From the NCBI GenBank assembly GCA_034434895.1, contig DAOTYI010000086.1, forward strand, positions 1 through 8,329: 8,329 nucleotides of DNA, written 5' to 3'. Positions 7,168 to 8,329 of the stretch are shown here, piece after piece; position 1 is the first letter of the stretch, and each line of letters starts with the position of its first letter. A model generated the notes under the pieces. The model was not told the origin of the DNA. It saw only the letters and a program-made list of their open reading frames with translations, and ran no database searches. The position numbers were made by a program, and so were the translations under genes. The stretch is from DAOTXL01 sp034434895 (GTDB lineage: Bacteria; Chloroflexota; Anaerolineae; JAAYZQ01).

Positions 7168-7197
7168 GATCAGGGATCAGGAATCTGATGGAATCAG
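7168..7197. repeat. Heptad and palindromic repeats in the pheS leader
   Basis: GATCAGG occurs twice in tandem (7168-7174, 7175-7181), followed by AATCTGA. The reverse complement of the heptad, CCTGATC, resembles the ACCTGAT heptad in the pheS-pheT gap. The same bases allow two alternative small hairpins, ATCAG/CTGAT (7176-7180 with 7185-7189) or CTGAT/ATCAG (7185-7189 with 7193-7197). The block sits between the T-box terminator and the pheS ribosome-binding site. Confidence 0.5.
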
Positions 7198-7223
7198 GCC
7201 AGGGCAATCCTGAATCCCATTAC

Positions 7224-7260
7224 TAAAAAGAACGCTCCCGTCCCCTCAGGGACGAGAGCG
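7224..7260 (-). terminator. Regulated terminator of the T-box leader
   Basis: CGCTCTCGTCCC (7260-7249 on the minus strand) pairs with GGGACGGGAGCG (7244-7233) around a TGAG loop, 12 bp with one U-G wobble, followed by TTCTTTTT (7232-7225). The 5' strand contains the CGTCCCT sequence that would instead pair with the T-box motif in the antiterminator. Confidence 0.9.
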
Positions 7261-7393
7261 CACACCCCCGTGGTACCACCCTGCTTGACCGGCCTGTGCC
7301 GGCCCACTCATTCTGCCGACGGCAGCGACGGTCGCCGCGATCGGCCGCCCCTGTAACGGTGGGCCTCCGGAGCGGACTACTCTGGCCAAACTT

Positions 7394-7483
7394 CAATATC
7401 TAATATCTAATATCCAATCCCGAATGCCGGTTCAATGATTAGATATTGGATATTGGATATTGGATATTGGATATTGGATATTG
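7394..7483. repeat. Heptanucleotide tandem array with inverted arms, inside the T-box leader
   Basis: From 7395 the plus strand keeps a strict 7-nt register: AATATCT twice, AATATCC, two diverged heptads, GTTCAAT, GATTAGA, then TATTGGA five times (starts 7444, 7451, 7458, 7465, 7472) and a partial copy to 7483. The left copies are the reverse complement of the right copies. Positions 7394-7419 and 7437-7462 can form a 26-position helix with a 17-nt loop; in the minus-strand RNA it has one U-G wobble and two C-A mismatches. It lies between T-box Stem I and the Stem IIA/B region. The sequence is AT-rich in a GC-rich leader, which suggests repeat expansion or insertion. Confidence 0.9.
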
Positions 7484-7621
7484 CCATTTCACCCGTCAGC
7501 TCAGGAGCGAACTTCGGCGGGTTCTTTCCCGGCGGGGCTTCCAGTCACGACCCCGCCTCCCTGGGGGTTGCCCCCCGCTTACTCCTCTCCGTCACAGCCT
7601 TTCGGTATCAAACCGGCGCTT

Positions 7622-7649
7622 ATTATATCCGGCTTTCAGCATTTGTCAA
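7622..7649 (-). promoter_or_regulatory. Sigma-70-type promoter of the T-box/pheST transcript
   Basis: On the minus strand TTGACA (7649-7644) and TATAAT (7627-7622) match the consensus exactly and are separated by 16 bp. A start near 7615 would place the T-box Stem I about 16 nt into the transcript and give a leader of about 465 nt before pheS. Confidence 0.9.
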
Positions 7650-7748
7650 ACAAGCGCTCCAACAGTGCAGATCCGCTTTTTCCCCCTTCTTGTTTTCGGG
7701 GAGGAGAAGGGGGCCCTGCAGAGCCCTGCCAAAAGTGAACCCCCTTAC
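7650..7748. other. Divergent intergenic core between pheST and ftsH promoters, with a hairpin
   Basis: CCCCCTTCT (7682-7690) and AGAAGGGGG (7705-7713) form a perfect 9-bp stem with a 14-nt loop, and CCCTGC occurs twice nearby (7714-7719 and 7724-7729). No T-run follows on the plus strand. It may be an operator or simply a structured spacer between the two outward-facing promoters. Confidence 0.45.
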
Positions 7749-7777
7749 TTGACACCAGAATCCCTCTGTGTTAGACT
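7749..7777 (+). promoter_or_regulatory. Probable promoter of ftsH
   Basis: TTGACA (7749-7754) matches the -35 consensus exactly. TAGACT (7772-7777) is a 4-of-6 match to the -10 box at 17-bp spacing. Transcription would start near 7784, at or next to the first in-frame ATG (7783). Confidence 0.6.
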
Positions 7778-7782
7778 AGTGG

Positions 7783-8329
7783 ATGGAGGTGGAATTGGAT
7801 ACGGGAAAGGCAATTCGGTGGGTTATTTACCTGGTCTTGCTGGCTGTGGTGGTCATGTTCCTCTTTAACCAGATGAGTTTTCGAGGAACGGAAGCGGAGC
7901 GCATCTCACTGCAAAGCCTGGCCAGGGAGATCAAAGAAGGCAGGATAGCGCAGATCTCCATCGAAAACAACACCCTGCATATCAAGCGCCATGGCGGCTA
8001 TGTAGCGGTTTCCTACAAGGAACAGGGCGCGAGCCTGATCGAGACCCTGGGCAACCTGGGGATCACCGCCGACATGTGGAGCAGGATCAAGGTCGAAGTG
8101 GTCCGGCCCAGCGGTTGGAGCAACTGGGTGGGCATTCTCAGCTGGCTGCTGCCGTTGATCCTGATCAGCGCCTTCTTTCTCATCATCTTCCGCCAGGCCC
8201 AGTTCAGCGGCAATCAGGCGCTGGCCTTTGGCAAGAGCCGGGCGCGGATGTTCAGCGGCGAAAAGCCGACCGTGACCTTTGACGATGTGGCCGGCGTGGA
8301 TGAGGCCAAGCAGGAACTGGCCGAGGTGG
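7783..8329 (+). CDS. ftsH: ATP-dependent zinc metalloprotease FtsH, N-terminal part (3' end outside window)
   Basis: The frame is open from ATG 7783 to the window end, giving 182 residues of a protein that is normally about 600-700. FtsH is a membrane-anchored AAA+ protease that unfolds and degrades misfolded membrane proteins and selected cytoplasmic proteins. Seen here: membrane helix 1 (about 12-29, IRWVIYLVLLAVVVMFLF), the extracytoplasmic domain (about 30-115, with ISLQSLAREIKEGRIAQISI), membrane helix 2 (about 115-136, VGILSWLLPLILISAFFLII), the linker FGKSRARMF, and the start of the AAA+ domain, VTFDDVAGVDEAKQELAEV (164-182). Walker A, Walker B and the HEXXH zinc site lie beyond the edge. 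The start is uncertain: ATG 7783 has no Shine-Dalgarno and coincides with the predicted transcript start, while in-frame TTG 7795 has GGAGG (7785-7789) 5 nt upstream. It is transcribed away from pheST. Confidence 0.93.
   Translation, partial: MEVELDTGKAIRWVIYLVLLAVVVMFLFNQMSFRGTEAERISLQSLAREIKEGRIAQISIENNTLHIKRHGGYVAVSYKEQGASLIETLGNLGITADMWSRIKVEVVRPSGWSNWVGILSWLLPLILISAFFLIIFRQAQFSGNQALAFGKSRARMFSGEKPTVTFDDVAGVDEAKQELAEV

Larger units (their letters stand above)
7220..7615 (-). promoter_or_regulatory. Phenylalanine-type T-box leader of pheST (tRNA-sensing transcription attenuator)
   Basis: The minus strand carries the T-box motif AGGGTGGTACCACG (7282-7269), whose UGGU should pair with the ACCA end of tRNA-Phe. 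It is followed by CGTCCCT and a terminator, the standard antiterminator/terminator arrangement. Stem I spans about 7599-7498. GGCU/AGCU at the base and GGAG (7590-7587)/CUCC (7507-7504) flank a kink-turn-like GUGA/UGA bulge, and GCGGG (7578-7574)/CCCGC (7521-7517) lies above the specifier loop. That loop has the AGUA S-turn (7583-7580) and, opposite, CGAAG-UUC-G with the Phe codon UUC at 7511-7509. GGCGGGG/CCCCGCC closes the distal loop. AGUAGUCCGC and ACCGUUACAGGGG (about 7383-7350) match the Stem IIA/B pseudoknot consensus. Uncharged tRNA-Phe should stabilise the antiterminator and allow pheST transcription. The linker between Stem I and Stem IIA/B is occupied by a heptad array. Confidence 0.93.

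Noticed and set aside
7394..7483. A CRISPR array.
   Set aside because: The repeat unit is 7 nt with no spacers between copies and inverted halves; it is a simple tandem repeat.
7682..7713. A factor-independent terminator in the pheST-ftsH gap.
   Set aside because: The stem is good but no T-run follows on the plus strand, and on the minus strand the stem is followed by A-rich sequence and then the genes' promoter.
7435..7868. Plus-strand open frames starting in the heptad array.
   Set aside because: The N-termini are translated heptads, the frames cross the T-box leader and both promoters, and they have no recognisable domain.

Overview
The window is GC-rich bacterial DNA, most consistent with a Chloroflexota (Anaerolineae-like) chromosome. 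That placement is an inference from the combination of a T-box-controlled pheST operon, a NarX/NarL-type sensor pair, an IS110-type transposase, AT-rich heptanucleotide intergenic repeats and high GC; no marker gene settles it.

Layout. 1-203 (+) is the C-terminal end of an IS110-family transposase cut by the window edge. 204-933 has no convincing gene. It holds a 142-bp inverted-repeat element at 432-573 with 15-bp perfect terminal inverted repeats, flanked on both sides by CTTAT: a MITE-like insertion with an apparent 5-bp target duplication. It also holds a factor-independent terminator at 825-854. From 7649 down to 934 everything is on the minus strand. The order of transcription is a strong promoter (7622-7649), a phenylalanine-type T-box leader (about 7615-7224, specifier codon UUC), pheS (7149-6124), pheT (6072-3592), a NarX-like membrane histidine kinase (3497-1587) and a NarL/FixJ response regulator (1587-934). 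At the right edge, reading away from the pheST promoter on the plus strand, is the N-terminal part of ftsH (from 7783, open at the window end).

How the parts work together. Uncharged tRNA-Phe would be read by the T-box and release transcription of both phenylalanyl-tRNA synthetase subunits. The kinase and regulator overlap by one base (TGATG), so they are translationally coupled and form a signalling pair. They follow pheT by 94 bp without a clear terminator, so read-through is possible but not shown. The terminator at 825-854 closes the regulator end of the cluster.

Most unusual features: (1) a heptanucleotide tandem array with inverted arms (7394-7483) lies inside the T-box leader, exactly between Stem I and the Stem IIA/B-like region where Stem II would be, with related heptads in the pheS leader and the pheS-pheT gap; (2) the MITE-like palindrome with mutually complementary internal hairpins; (3) a Cys-rich segment in the GAF domain of the kinase; (4) an ftsH start that is either leaderless ATG or an internal TTG with a good Shine-Dalgarno site.
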